Numbered from the stretch's first letter, positions 45,484 through 54,160 are shown. The stretch is DNA of 64,000 nucleotides from Clostridium sp. DL-VIII (GCF_000230835.1 NZ_CM001240.1:2178501-2242500), one strand, 5' to 3'. A program made the numbers and translations. Notes: generated from the sequence alone by a model not told the origin.

Positions 45484-46013
45484 ATACAGCTGTAAATGGT
45501 TTTGAAAGCAAAGAAGAGGATACTCACAAAAATGTATGCTCAAATATTAAGGTTATTGCTATGGGAAACATTTTAATGAAAGATGATGCTATAGGAATTG
45601 AAGTAGCAAAAGTTATAGAAGAGAGGCTTTTAGAAAGAGAAATTGAAGTTATTTATGTTGAAACTGATGTTCAATATGGAATTTCTAATGTACAAGAAGA
45701 TGATTATATTTTTGTTTTGGATTCAGCATGTTATGGAAAAGAGCCTGGCGAGATTACATGCTTTCCACTAAATGCCTATATTTCTAAGAAAAAAGGATAC
45801 TCTCAGCATAAGTATAGTTTTTTGGATCTATTAAAACTTTATTATCCTAGTACTAAAGGAGAAGTTTATGCAATTGAGGTAAAGGAAGTTGAATTTGGTT
45901 TTGGATTAAGCTTTGTATTGCAAGAAAAATTAGAAGCTATTTCTAAAGAAATTTTGAAGAGAATAGAAAAATATATAATTAAGAATAAGGTATATGAAAG
46001 AAAAGGGGAGTGA
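45480..46013 (+). CDS. Hydrogenase maturation protease (HyaD/HybD family)
   Basis: A 177-residue nickel-dependent endopeptidase that clips the large-subunit C-terminus. The fold starts at VIAMGNILMKDDAIGIEVA (metal-ligand acid in DDAIG), then VLDSACYG (second acid) and YSQHKYS (His ligand). Starts at TTG 45480, overlapping the large-subunit stop by 4 bp; about 20 extra residues precede the conserved core. Translational coupling fits its dedicated role. Confidence 0.85.
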   Translation: MNTAVNGFESKEEDTHKNVCSNIKVIAMGNILMKDDAIGIEVAKVIEERLLEREIEVIYVETDVQYGISNVQEDDYIFVLDSACYGKEPGEITCFPLNAYISKKKGYSQHKYSFLDLLKLYYPSTKGEVYAIEVKEVEFGFGLSFVLQEKLEAISKEILKRIEKYIIKNKVYERKGE

Positions 46014-46017
46014 AAAT

Positions 46018-46278
46018 ATGCATGATACTATTTTATTAAGTAAGATTTCAGAGGAATTAAAAAACATATGTGCAGCCAATAATATTAATAAAGTTAAGAC
46101 GTTTACTGTTATAGTAAGTTCTAGAAGTCATATACATTCTGACAATCTTTATGATCACCTTCAGCATACTTATGGGAATTTAGTTGGGGAATGGACAAAA
46201 ATCAATGTAGAAAGGGAAGAGATACAAGATCAAATTGCTATTCTTAAAAGCATCCAAGGAGAACAAAGTGAAAATTAA
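46018..46278 (+). CDS. HypA-like protein lacking the zinc-binding domain
   Basis: An 86-residue product, last gene of the hydrogenase operon; ATG 46018 follows GGGGAGTG. The MHDTILLSKISEEL start and the following sheet (VKTFTVIVSSRSHI) resemble the nickel-binding domain of HypA, in which Met1-His2 binds Ni. The CxxC...CxxC zinc ribbon that makes up the rest of HypA is missing; the protein contains a single cysteine. It may be a minimal nickel chaperone or a structural partner of this hydrogenase. Resemblance is moderate. Confidence 0.55.
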   Translation: MHDTILLSKISEELKNICAANNINKVKTFTVIVSSRSHIHSDNLYDHLQHTYGNLVGEWTKINVEREEIQDQIAILKSIQGEQSEN

Positions 46279-46637
46279 GAGTCTAGCGTAGAGAAATATT
46301 ATATCTAGAAGCACATATGCTACCTAGAATATGTTAAGACATTTAATTTGTTTATATAACAACCATATTATTATATATGCCCCTAGTGAAACATATTATA
46401 TTTGTTTCACTAGGGGTATACATTCAAGGTATAAAATTTATTTAGACGTGTCGAAAAATAAATGGATAATTATTATTAAATACTATTGAATATTATAAAA
46501 GAATATGTTAAATTTAAATCATACAAAGGATATCAAAGTGATGAACAAAAGATAAATATTAAAAAGTTATAAAATATTGTGAGGATAAAATATGTTTAAA
46601 ATAAATAATATCTTAATTATTCAAGGAGATGATGAAA
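46279..46637. other. Intergenic region after the hydrogenase operon
   Basis: About 360 bp, containing a strong hairpin (46376-46420) and AT-rich sequence that should carry a promoter for the small gene at 46638. No other structure found. Confidence 0.5.
46376..46420. terminator. Strong hairpin ending the hydrogenase operon
   Basis: A perfect 14-bp stem (46380-46393 and 46403-46416, CCCCTAGTGAAACA and its complement) with four more outer pairs, one a G-U. The tail is only moderately T-rich. Probable bidirectional terminator. Confidence 0.75.
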
Positions 46638-46808
46638 ATGGGAAATCTAATAAAGATTAATATGTATGCAGAACTCAAAAAGAAAAATGGAACAATACTA
46701 AATTTAAAGAAACTAGAAGCTAATATTACAAATTATAATAACTGGTTACAAATGAACAATAGAGAGGATAAAATAGAAACTTATGAAGAGTTTTTACAAG
46801 CTAAATAA
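46638..46808 (+). CDS. Small protein of unknown function (56 residues)
   Basis: ATG 46638 has AAGGAG at 46623-46628 with 9-base spacing, and the gene is followed by its own terminator, so it is very likely expressed. The product is hydrophilic and charged (MGNLIKINMYAELKKKNG, ending NREDKIETYEEFLQAK), with no cysteines or membrane segment. I do not recognise a family. It lies alone between the hydrogenase operon and the helicases. Confidence 0.6.
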   Translation: MGNLIKINMYAELKKKNGTILNLKKLEANITNYNNWLQMNNREDKIETYEEFLQAK

Positions 46809-46816
46809 ATATTTTT

Positions 46817-46853
46817 AAAGGCAGATTAAATTTAAATGATTTAAGCTGCCTTT
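46817..46853 (+). terminator. Terminator of the 56-residue gene
   Basis: Fifteen-base arms (46817-46831 and 46839-46853) with one mismatch and a 7-base loop, beginning AAAGGCAG and ending CTGCCTTT. Confidence 0.75.
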
Positions 46854-46992
46854 AATTATGTATTCTAATGATTAATATTTTGGAAAAACAAAATAAGGTC
46901 TCTTTACAATAGAATCCATGTTAAGTATAATTTTAATAAGAATATACGTTCGCACTAAAGCTTAGTAACATGAAAAATGTTTCTAAGAATGT

Positions 46993-47024
46993 AGCTTAGT
47001 TTATTTTATGAATTAAACTAAGCT
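46993..47024. terminator. Hairpin upstream of the helicase gene
   Basis: A perfect 11-bp stem AGCTTAGTTTA (46993-47003) with its complement at 47014-47024. It lies 58 bp before the helicase start and may be a leader structure or a terminator of upstream transcription. Confidence 0.5.
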
Positions 47025-47082
47025 GTAATTATTTATGCTTTAATATAATATTTAGTAATTTAGCAGAATAGGAGCTATACTT

Positions 47083-49746
47083 ATGAATATAAATGAGTTA
47101 ATCATATACAATAAAACAATTCCTAAAAGAGAAGCTGTTTATGTGGATTACCCAAATAACTTATCACAAGAATTATGTACTTATCTTTCTAAAAAGGGTA
47201 TTGAAAAGTTATATTGCCATCAAGGGGAAATGTTTGAAAGAGCAGTAGAAGGAAATAATATTGTAATAACTACATCTACAGCCAGTGGAAAGACTTTAAG
47301 TTTTTTACTACCAGTTATTCAAGAAATTTTATCGAATCCTTTAGCAAGGGCAATTTTTATATATCCTACAAAAGCTCTTGCAAGTGATCAGTATCGTGCG
47401 ATTTTGCCTTACTTAGAATATTTCGGGTCTAACAGGATTTCAGCAGGAGTTTATGATGGGGATACTCCTGTAAACGAACGAAGCAGAATTAGAAAAAATG
47501 CTAATATCATTTTAACTAATCCTGAAATGATAAATGCTGCATTTTTACCGAATCACAGTAAGTTTGGTTTTGATTTTATCTTTTCTAATTTAAAATATAT
47601 TGTGATTGATGAACTTCATACTTATAGAGGTGCTTTTGGCTCACATCTTGCGAATGTATTTAGAAGACTTGGCAGGGTGTGCAGATATTATAATTCATCT
47701 CCTCAGTATTTATGCAGTTCAGCAACTATAGCAAATCCAGTTGAACTTGCAGAAGAAATATGCGGACATAAATTTCTTGAGGTTTGCATGGATGGTTCAC
47801 CAGCTCCAAAGAAAAATTATAAGCTTGTGCAGCCACCAAAGATTATGGGGAATGATAAAAAATATTATGGACAGGTGCAATCAACTTCAGTAGCTGCTGA
47901 TTTAATACCTGATTTAGTGGAAAATGATAATAGCTTTATTGCTTTTGCCAAATCAAGAAGAAATGTTGAGGTTGTATTAAAAGAAGCAAGAGATAAATTA
48001 GAGACGGAAAACTTTTTTGGAGCGTCTTTAAAAGATAAGATATCTGGATACAGAGGAGGATATACTCCACTTGAGCGTAAAGAAATTGAAAATAAAATGA
48101 TTACTGGAGTTCTGCGAGGTTTAGTATCAACAAATGCTTTAGAGCTTGGAATAGATATTGGTAAAATTGATACAACTGTAATTGTTGGATATCCAGGAAC
48201 TAGGGCATCTTTTTGGCAGCAGAGCGGAAGAGCAGGAAGAAGCGGAATTGAAAGTACAAATTATTTAATTTTTGATAACCTGCCTTTTGACCAGTATATA
48301 GCAATTAATCCAGACTGGCTTTTTGAAAGTGGAAGTGAAAATGCAGTAATTGATAAGAATAACCTTTTAATAGAACTTGCACATATACGTGCTGCAGCTG
48401 CTGAAATCCCATTAACTTTAGATGATATTTCAATTTTTCCAGATTTAGGTGAAACAATTCCTGTTTTAATCAGAGCAAGTGAATTAACAAATCAAAGTGG
48501 AAAGTTTGCATGGTGTGGTAATTCATTTCCAGCAGGGGATTTCAGCCTAAGAAATATCGATAAAGCAAGGTACAAACTTATAAATAAAGATAACAATAAA
48601 GAAATTACAGAAATGGATGAAATGCAGGCTTTTCGTGAAATTCATAATGGAGCAATTTATATGCATGATGGAGTTCAATATCAGGTTGTAAAGCTTGACT
48701 TAGAAAGTAGAACTGCTTTTGCTATTCCTTTTAATGGAAATTATTATACAATGCCAGGAGGCACTACAAATATAAGAATAATTCAAGGAAGCAAGGATAT
48801 GGAATATGAACGTACTAAAGTGACTTTTGGAGATGTAAATGTTGATGAAATAGTTTATATGTATAAAAAGCTGCAATTTCACAATCATCAAAATTTAGGT
48901 TTTGAACAGTTAGAAAAACCATTATCAAAGGATTATGATACAGAAAGCACTTGGATAAGGATTCCTGACAATGTTGTTACAGTATATAGAAGGCTCCTTC
49001 AGGAAAGTCAAAATGGAGGCTTTATAAGAAATAATCATTTTGAAGGTGTATGTTATGCAATTAAAAATGCAGCAATGATGGCAACTATGACAGAACAGGA
49101 AGACATAGGTGTTGTAATGTCTAACAATGCAATTGAAATAAGTCAAAATTATGATAGCGAAGTTTATATGTTTATTTATGATAAATACGTAGGTGGTCTT
49201 GGCTATTCTGAAAAAGTATTTGACTTAACTGCAAATATTATTGAAAATGCAATCAAGATGTTAGGGGGATGTACATGTGATGATGGCTGCGCTGCATGTA
49301 TTGGAGATTATCAATTAAATAAAGCTATGGTTCTATGGGGGCTTAAGAATTTATTAGAGGAAATAGAGGCACCAAAGGATATTAAGTTAGCACAATATGC
49401 TCCAGCAACATTTATTAAGAAAGCATTTAAGTTTAATGAATTACAGGAAAAATGGAAAGAATTCTGTGAGTATATGCAGGAGAATGGAGATGCTTTTGCA
49501 AAATTTTTAAGTACAATTCCTAAGGTTGAAATAGATAATAGTACTTTAATTTTAGTTTTAAATAATGCATTTTATAGAGAATGGGTAATGGAAGAAAGTA
49601 ATAAAAAGAGCATAATAAATATTATTTCTTTCCATACAGATGCTCCAATGGGAATTGAATTAAGTGTCAGACTTGAAGAGATAGATGAAGATAGAAAAAA
49701 TGTAAAAAGTAAATTACAAAGAAGATATGAAGATCTTACAGAATAG
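47083..49746 (+). CDS. DEAD/DEAH-box helicase with DUF1998 domain (MrfA/YprA-like)
   Basis: An 887-residue superfamily 2 helicase. Walker A is STASGKT, motif II is DELH (VIDELHTYRGAFGSH), and motifs V-VI are NALELGIDIG and QQSGRAGRSG. The C-terminal part is the DUF1998 domain with the metal-binding cysteines CTCDDGCAAC. The order matches B. subtilis MrfA (YprA), which with the nuclease MrfB repairs mitomycin damage independently of UvrABC. It is about 140 residues longer than YprA. No MrfB-like gene is adjacent; instead a UvrD-type helicase follows by 9 bp. ATG 47083. Confidence 0.85.
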   Translation: MNINELIIYNKTIPKREAVYVDYPNNLSQELCTYLSKKGIEKLYCHQGEMFERAVEGNNIVITTSTASGKTLSFLLPVIQEILSNPLARAIFIYPTKALASDQYRAILPYLEYFGSNRISAGVYDGDTPVNERSRIRKNANIILTNPEMINAAFLPNHSKFGFDFIFSNLKYIVIDELHTYRGAFGSHLANVFRRLGRVCRYYNSSPQYLCSSATIANPVELAEEICGHKFLEVCMDGSPAPKKNYKLVQPPKIMGNDKKYYGQVQSTSVAADLIPDLVENDNSFIAFAKSRRNVEVVLKEARDKLETENFFGASLKDKISGYRGGYTPLERKEIENKMITGVLRGLVSTNALELGIDIGKIDTTVIVGYPGTRASFWQQSGRAGRSGIESTNYLIFDNLPFDQYIAINPDWLFESGSENAVIDKNNLLIELAHIRAAAAEIPLTLDDISIFPDLGETIPVLIRASELTNQSGKFAWCGNSFPAGDFSLRNIDKARYKLINKDNNKEITEMDEMQAFREIHNGAIYMHDGVQYQVVKLDLESRTAFAIPFNGNYYTMPGGTTNIRIIQGSKDMEYERTKVTFGDVNVDEIVYMYKKLQFHNHQNLGFEQLEKPLSKDYDTESTWIRIPDNVVTVYRRLLQESQNGGFIRNNHFEGVCYAIKNAAMMATMTEQEDIGVVMSNNAIEISQNYDSEVYMFIYDKYVGGLGYSEKVFDLTANIIENAIKMLGGCTCDDGCAACIGDYQLNKAMVLWGLKNLLEEIEAPKDIKLAQYAPATFIKKAFKFNELQEKWKEFCEYMQENGDAFAKFLSTIPKVEIDNSTLILVLNNAFYREWVMEESNKKSIINIISFHTDAPMGIELSVRLEEIDEDRKNVKSKLQRRYEDLTE

Positions 49747-49755
49747 GAGAATAAC

Positions 49756-51831
49756 ATGCATTATGAAAAAGAGCTAGAAAGATTAAATGAATATCAAAGA
49801 GAAGCAGTACTTGATGAAAGTGATGCATGTGTTGTAAATGCAAATGTTGGAAGTGGAAAAACAACAGTTTTGATTTCAAAAATCGTGTATCTTCATTATG
49901 CAAAAAATATCAGTTATAAAGATATGATTGTATTAACTTTTACTAATAAAGCTGCAAATGAAATTAAAGAAAGATTAATGGTTTCTGATGAGAGTATAAA
50001 ATCAGAGGAATTAGAGGGGTTTGGAACATTTCATAGTGTGGCCCTTAATTTACTTAAAGAAGTATTGCCAATTGAAAAAATAAGATATGAAAAAGACTTC
50101 TTAGTAATAGAGCCAGATGAGGAATTAGACATTGCCTTGCAGATAATTCAAGAAGAAAAGCTCAAAATTAAATATAAGAACCGTTTAAAAAAGAGACTTG
50201 AGCAAGCTATGGTTATTGAGAAAGAGGAAGAAAAGATTTCTCCTTATGATGATGATATATTTAAGCTTATAGAGCTACTAAAGGAAGAAAAGATAAAACA
50301 AAATAAGATGTCTTTTTCAGATATATTGCAAAATGCAAATTTATTATTAGGTGAGCATAAAATAGAACCTAAGTGGATTATTATTGATGAGGTTCAAGAC
50401 AGCGATAAAATACAGCTTGATTTTATTGATAAGTTAAAAGGTGAAAATACTAAGTTATTTGCAGTTGGTGATCCAAATCAGGTTATTTACACCTGGCGTG
50501 GAAGTTCTTTAAATGTGGTTTATACATTAAAGCATAAATATAATGCAAAGGAGCTTTCCCTTCCAATAAATTATCGTTCAAGTAATGCTATTTTAGAAGC
50601 AGCAAGGTGCTTTCAGCAAAATGGAAGCCGCTTAATGGGTGCTAGAGAAACTGAAAATAAAATCATAGTTAAAAATCATTATAATCCTTTTAATGAAGCA
50701 TGTTATTTGGTAGATAAGATCAAGGAAATACATAAATCAGGTGTGCCTTATAAGGAGATTGCAATTTTTTATAGACTACAAAACCAGTCTCAGGTCTTTG
50801 AAGATGTGTTTTTAAAAAATGATATTCCTTTTGAAGTATCAATGAAGAAAACCATAAGTGACAGTCCAGTGTTAAATTGGATGATCAAATTATTTCGTTT
50901 TTGCGTAAATCCTAATGATTTTTCCTCTGCAATTTATGTTCTTAGCAATAAAGAATATGGAGAGAAAATGACAGAAAAGACTGCAAGAAAGATAGTTAAA
51001 GAGCAGAACATAATTAAATCAGAAATACTAGAAAAGATGCATGAATTTTTAAATAAATGTTCTGAAATTAAGATGGCAGAAAAGATTTATAATTATTTTG
51101 AATTTGATAAGTATATAAAGCCAACTTCAGCTACATATATAGATGATAAAGAAGCTATAAATGCGTTGCTTGATATAATCATAGAATATGTGAAAGAAAA
51201 ACAAATGCCATTTTTAGATGGACTTAGAGAGTTTATAAATTCATCAGCTTTATATGGAGTAAATATTTTAAAGAAGGATATAAATAGCGATATAGACGCT
51301 GTTAAGCTTATGACTTTACATGCATCTAAAGGTCTAGAGTTTTCTTATGTGTTTATTACAGGAGTTAATTATGGGTTAATTCCACTTCATACAAGAGATA
51401 TGGAGGAAGAAGAGGAACAAAGATTATTTTTTGTTGGAATCACTAGAGCAAAAGATTATCTAGAACTTTCTTATTATACAAATCCAGATTATCATAAGGC
51501 AGCGCCTGGAGAAAGTAGATATATTCATATGATTCCAGAGAAATTAATCCAAAATGATAAGGTTAAAAATAATAATGTAAATCTTCAAGAACTTAAAAAA
51601 CAAATTCAAGAGGCAAAGGCTCAAGGAATTAAAGAAGAAGCTTCGGTTACTGAAAAAGTGGAATTACCAGTAGTTGAAGAAATAAATGAAATATCAATTA
51701 AAAAGGTAAGCCACAAGAAATACGGAACGGGAAAAGTCCTAAAGGAAGATGATATGATGATTGAAGTAGAATTTGAGAATTATGGAGTGAAAGAATTTAT
51801 AAAAGCGTTTAGTGAATTGGAATTTGTGTAA
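49756..51831 (+). CDS. UvrD/PcrA-like superfamily 1 helicase
   Basis: A 691-residue helicase. Motif I NANVGSGKTT, Ia LTFTNKAANEI, II IIDEVQDSD, III GDPNQVIYTWRGS, V LHASKGLEFSYVF and VI FVGITRAKDYL. The final 45 residues (KVSHKKYGTGKVLKED...) look like the Tudor-like tail with which PcrA contacts RNA polymerase. Motif I has NANVGSGKT in place of the usual AGAGSGKT, and motif II is DEVQD where PcrA has DEFQD. It unwinds damaged or stalled DNA and is coupled to the MrfA-like gene (9-bp gap), suggesting a joint repair function. Confidence 0.88.
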   Translation: MHYEKELERLNEYQREAVLDESDACVVNANVGSGKTTVLISKIVYLHYAKNISYKDMIVLTFTNKAANEIKERLMVSDESIKSEELEGFGTFHSVALNLLKEVLPIEKIRYEKDFLVIEPDEELDIALQIIQEEKLKIKYKNRLKKRLEQAMVIEKEEEKISPYDDDIFKLIELLKEEKIKQNKMSFSDILQNANLLLGEHKIEPKWIIIDEVQDSDKIQLDFIDKLKGENTKLFAVGDPNQVIYTWRGSSLNVVYTLKHKYNAKELSLPINYRSSNAILEAARCFQQNGSRLMGARETENKIIVKNHYNPFNEACYLVDKIKEIHKSGVPYKEIAIFYRLQNQSQVFEDVFLKNDIPFEVSMKKTISDSPVLNWMIKLFRFCVNPNDFSSAIYVLSNKEYGEKMTEKTARKIVKEQNIIKSEILEKMHEFLNKCSEIKMAEKIYNYFEFDKYIKPTSATYIDDKEAINALLDIIIEYVKEKQMPFLDGLREFINSSALYGVNILKKDINSDIDAVKLMTLHASKGLEFSYVFITGVNYGLIPLHTRDMEEEEEQRLFFVGITRAKDYLELSYYTNPDYHKAAPGESRYIHMIPEKLIQNDKVKNNNVNLQELKKQIQEAKAQGIKEEASVTEKVELPVVEEINEISIKKVSHKKYGTGKVLKEDDMMIEVEFENYGVKEFIKAFSELEFV

Positions 51832-52071
51832 ATTAAATCTTATTTAATTTAGTAATACATAGTATATAAATTTTATGTATTAGACAAAGCAAATATTAAC
51901 CACTTACATATATTTAAGTTTAATACTAAGATTAATATCATAAACTTTAAATATTATAAGTTATAACTATAAATACCTAATATTTTATCGTAATTTTAGA
52001 AATTGTTTATCTAAATTAAATTTATTTGTACAATAACATTAATTAAATAAATTTAAAGGTGGCTTAATGTT

Positions 52072-52512
52072 ATGGATACAATTGATTTAAAAATTATTGA
52101 TGTATTAAAAGAAAATGGTAGAGCATCTGCTTCAGAAATAAGTAAAAAAGTAAATCTATCTATTCCTGCTGTAGCGGAAAGAATAAGAAAGATGGAGGAA
52201 GCAGATATAATTGAAAAATACACTATAAAAGTTAATAGAGATAAAATTAATTTTAAGCTTTTAGCGTTTGTCTTTGTTAACATTGATAAGACAGAAAATA
52301 TAGATGGATTTAGAAAAGACATTGTTAAATACAATTCTGTATTAGAGTGTCATCATGTTGCTGGTGAGTATGATTATTTATTAAAAATCCTTGTAGAAGA
52401 TACCAAGTCACTTGAGTATTTTATATCAAATATGTTGAAAAATATAAAAGGTGTAATTAAATCAAATACAATAATAGCTCTTTCTTCATTAAAAGAAGAC
52501 ATTAATGTTTAA
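52072..52512 (+). CDS. Lrp/AsnC-family regulator
   Basis: A 146-residue amino-acid-responsive regulator: N-terminal winged helix-turn-helix (IDVLKENGRASASEISKKVN, then IPAVAERIRKME) and a C-terminal RAM ligand domain containing ECHHVAGEYDYLLKI. ATG 52072 follows AAAGGTGG. It is 11 bp upstream of a LysE-type exporter and probably controls it in response to an amino acid. Confidence 0.9.
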   Translation: MDTIDLKIIDVLKENGRASASEISKKVNLSIPAVAERIRKMEEADIIEKYTIKVNRDKINFKLLAFVFVNIDKTENIDGFRKDIVKYNSVLECHHVAGEYDYLLKILVEDTKSLEYFISNMLKNIKGVIKSNTIIALSSLKEDINV

Positions 52513-52523
52513 GAGGTAGTAAA

Positions 52524-53132
52524 GTGATTTTTAAAGGTTTTAAATTTGGCATGTTATTACAATTTGCAATTGGACCTGTTTGCTTATTTATATTTCAAAT
52601 GGCATCATTAAATGGCTTTTATATTGGGGAAATAGGTGTATTAGGTGTTGCTTTAGTTGATGGCTTTTTTATTGTTGTTGCTGTCCTTGGTATAGCTTTA
52701 ATAATTGATAGAAAGAACGTAAAGATAGGTTTAAAAATGTTTGGTTCCATAATTTTGCTTATTTTTGGTCTTAATACTATATTAAATCAATTTAATATTG
52801 AATTTATACCAAGCTTAAATATACATGATATTTTGATTTCTACTGACGCATTTACTAGTGCAATTATAATTACTTCATCGAATCCGTTAACAATAATTTT
52901 CTGGGCGGGTATATTTTCAACAAAAGTTACAGAAGAAAATATAAAAAAGCAGGATATTTACTCTTTTGGCTTTGGAGCATTCTTATCTACAATATTTTTT
53001 TTATCACTAATTAATTTAATAGGAAGCTTCACTAAAATATTCTTATCAACTAATGGAATACAACTATTAAATATAATTATAGGACTTCTATTAATATGTT
53101 TTGCCATTAAAATGATTTTGAAAAATGTGTAA
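52524..53132 (+). CDS. LysE/RhtB-family amino acid exporter
   Basis: A 202-residue membrane protein with six helices. GMLLQFAIGPVCLFIF and TSSNPLTIIFWAGIF are the family's signature regions (G-P-x3 and N-P-x-T-I-x-F-W). GTG 52524 follows AAGAGG. It is paired with the Lrp regulator and should export an excess amino acid. Its stop codon is immediately followed by repeat copy E. Confidence 0.85.
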   Translation: MIFKGFKFGMLLQFAIGPVCLFIFQMASLNGFYIGEIGVLGVALVDGFFIVVAVLGIALIIDRKNVKIGLKMFGSIILLIFGLNTILNQFNIEFIPSLNIHDILISTDAFTSAIIITSSNPLTIIFWAGIFSTKVTEENIKKQDIYSFGFGAFLSTIFFLSLINLIGSFTKIFLSTNGIQLLNIIIGLLLICFAIKMILKNV

Positions 53133-53295
53133 GGCACACAATCAAAAAATAACGAGTCCATTTGCCAGTCTATTTTCCACCATGCTGCGACGGCAAATTG
53201 ACCTAATAAGCCCGCTATGAGGTCAATTTGCCTCCTTGCCTGATGAAAAATATCCATTGCAACTTTGGAATTGTTATTAATTTTCATGTGCCTAA
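53131..53295. repeat. Dispersed intergenic repeat, full-length copy E
   Basis: A 165-bp element with ends AAGGCACA and TGTGCCTAA, the same ends as copies A and D but with about 100 extra internal bases. The interior is richer in GC than its surroundings and contains a perfect 13-bp inverted repeat (GGCAAATTGACCT at 53192-53204, complement at 53220-53232). On the minus strand, an ATG eight bases inside the left end opens a frame through the whole element (MKINNNSKVAMDIFHQARRQ..., with FAVAAWWKIDW). That frame continues past the repeat into exporter sequence, so it is not a normal gene. It starts inside the exporter's stop codon. Confidence 0.7.
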
Positions 53296-53461
53296 AGTAA
53301 TTTTATTAATTTGTGATGTATTTATGAATAATGTTGCTAAAGGCAGCAGATAACATAAATTTAGTTTTGCCATATTATTGTCACAAATCTCAAGTATTAT
53401 ATAAATATAAAGTAGTTAAACATTATTTATTCTCCTATTAAATAAATGTTAATCAGTATTC

Positions 53462-53498
53462 AGAATGGTCTATACACCCTAGTAGATCATTCTTTTTT
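53462..53498 (+). terminator. Intrinsic terminator
   Basis: AGAATGGTCTA (53462-53472) pairs with TAGATCATTCT (53483-53493) with one wobble, followed by TTTTT. Confidence 0.7.
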
Positions 53499-53681
53499 AT
53501 TTATGAAATAAAATATATATTGGTTTTTAGGATTTTCTATATTTGCAATAGGTGAACAAAGCAGTGATAAGCATTATTATCCAAGTCAAGAAAGTACAGC
53601 AGTTATAAGAAATTGGTATAGTTAGAAATCGTAAATTATTACGCATAATTTTCATTTTAGCCGTAAAAATTAAAAAACATA

Positions 53682-53712
53682 TTGACTTAGTGTTAACTCT
53701 AAGTTGTAAAAT
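53682..53712 (+). promoter_or_regulatory. MerR-type promoter with 19-bp spacer
   Basis: TTGACT (53682-53687) and TAAAAT (53707-53712) are separated by 19 bp, two more than optimal. The spacer is covered by the near-perfect palindrome ACTTAGTGTTAACTCTAAGT (53685-53704, one mismatched pair). This is the hallmark of MerR-family activation by DNA twisting. No merR-like gene is in the window. Confidence 0.7.
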
Positions 53713-53918
53713 TAGTATGTCATTTAAGAAAAAAACATATATGTGTCATAATAAAGGTTATTAAAAGATAAAGGTATTTAAAAATTATTATAATTTAGAC
53801 ATAGTATGTTTTGCCTACAATTAGGCAAGGAATTGACTTTACTGAAAATGCAACATGGAATTAAGTAATTATTCGTCAAACAAAAGAAAGTAATGTGGTA
53901 GATAATATTTAAAACTTT

Positions 53919-53962
53919 AGCTGTGGTGTATTAATATTTATACGCTGCAGCTTTTGCTTTTT
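53919..53962 (+). terminator. Terminator/attenuator upstream of the MFS gene
   Basis: A 12-bp stem (53919-53930 and 53941-53952) with three G-U pairs and a 10-base loop, followed by TTTTGCTTTTT. It lies about 200 bp after the MerR-type promoter, so transcription would stop before the pump unless something overrides it. Confidence 0.6.
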
Positions 53963-54087
53963 AAGAGATATAGTAAGCAAATAGCATTATTTATAATATG
54001 GATTAGCTCCATATTGTTTTTGAATAGTTAATTTTGAGGAAGAGCTTTTTTATAATGTAATGCTTGGAATCATTTTGTAATATGATT

Positions 54088-54160
54088 AGGAGGTGTATCA
54101 TTTGCAAGTGGGATATTTATTCAAAGAATGAAGTTTGCATATAGATTGTATAGTGCAAAT
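54088..54160 (+). promoter_or_regulatory. Possible leader peptide and attenuator of the MFS gene
   Basis: AGGAGGTG (54088-54095) precedes TTG 54102, which opens nine codons (MQVGYLFKE) ending at TGA 54131. TGCAAAT at 54154-54160 can pair either with ATTTGCA (54100-54106, in the leader start) or with TTTGCA (54134-54139). These alternatives resemble translational attenuators of drug-resistance genes. It could instead be the broken start of a deleted regulator gene. Confidence 0.4.

Noticed and set aside
52958..53287. 109-codon minus-strand frame across the exporter's end and repeat copy E
   Set aside because: Half of it is antisense to the exporter gene; only the repeat portion is of interest, described as a repeat instead.
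53540..53626. Open frame ending STAVIRNWYS
   Set aside because: Looks protein-like but I cannot assign a family or a start; left as part of the intergenic description.
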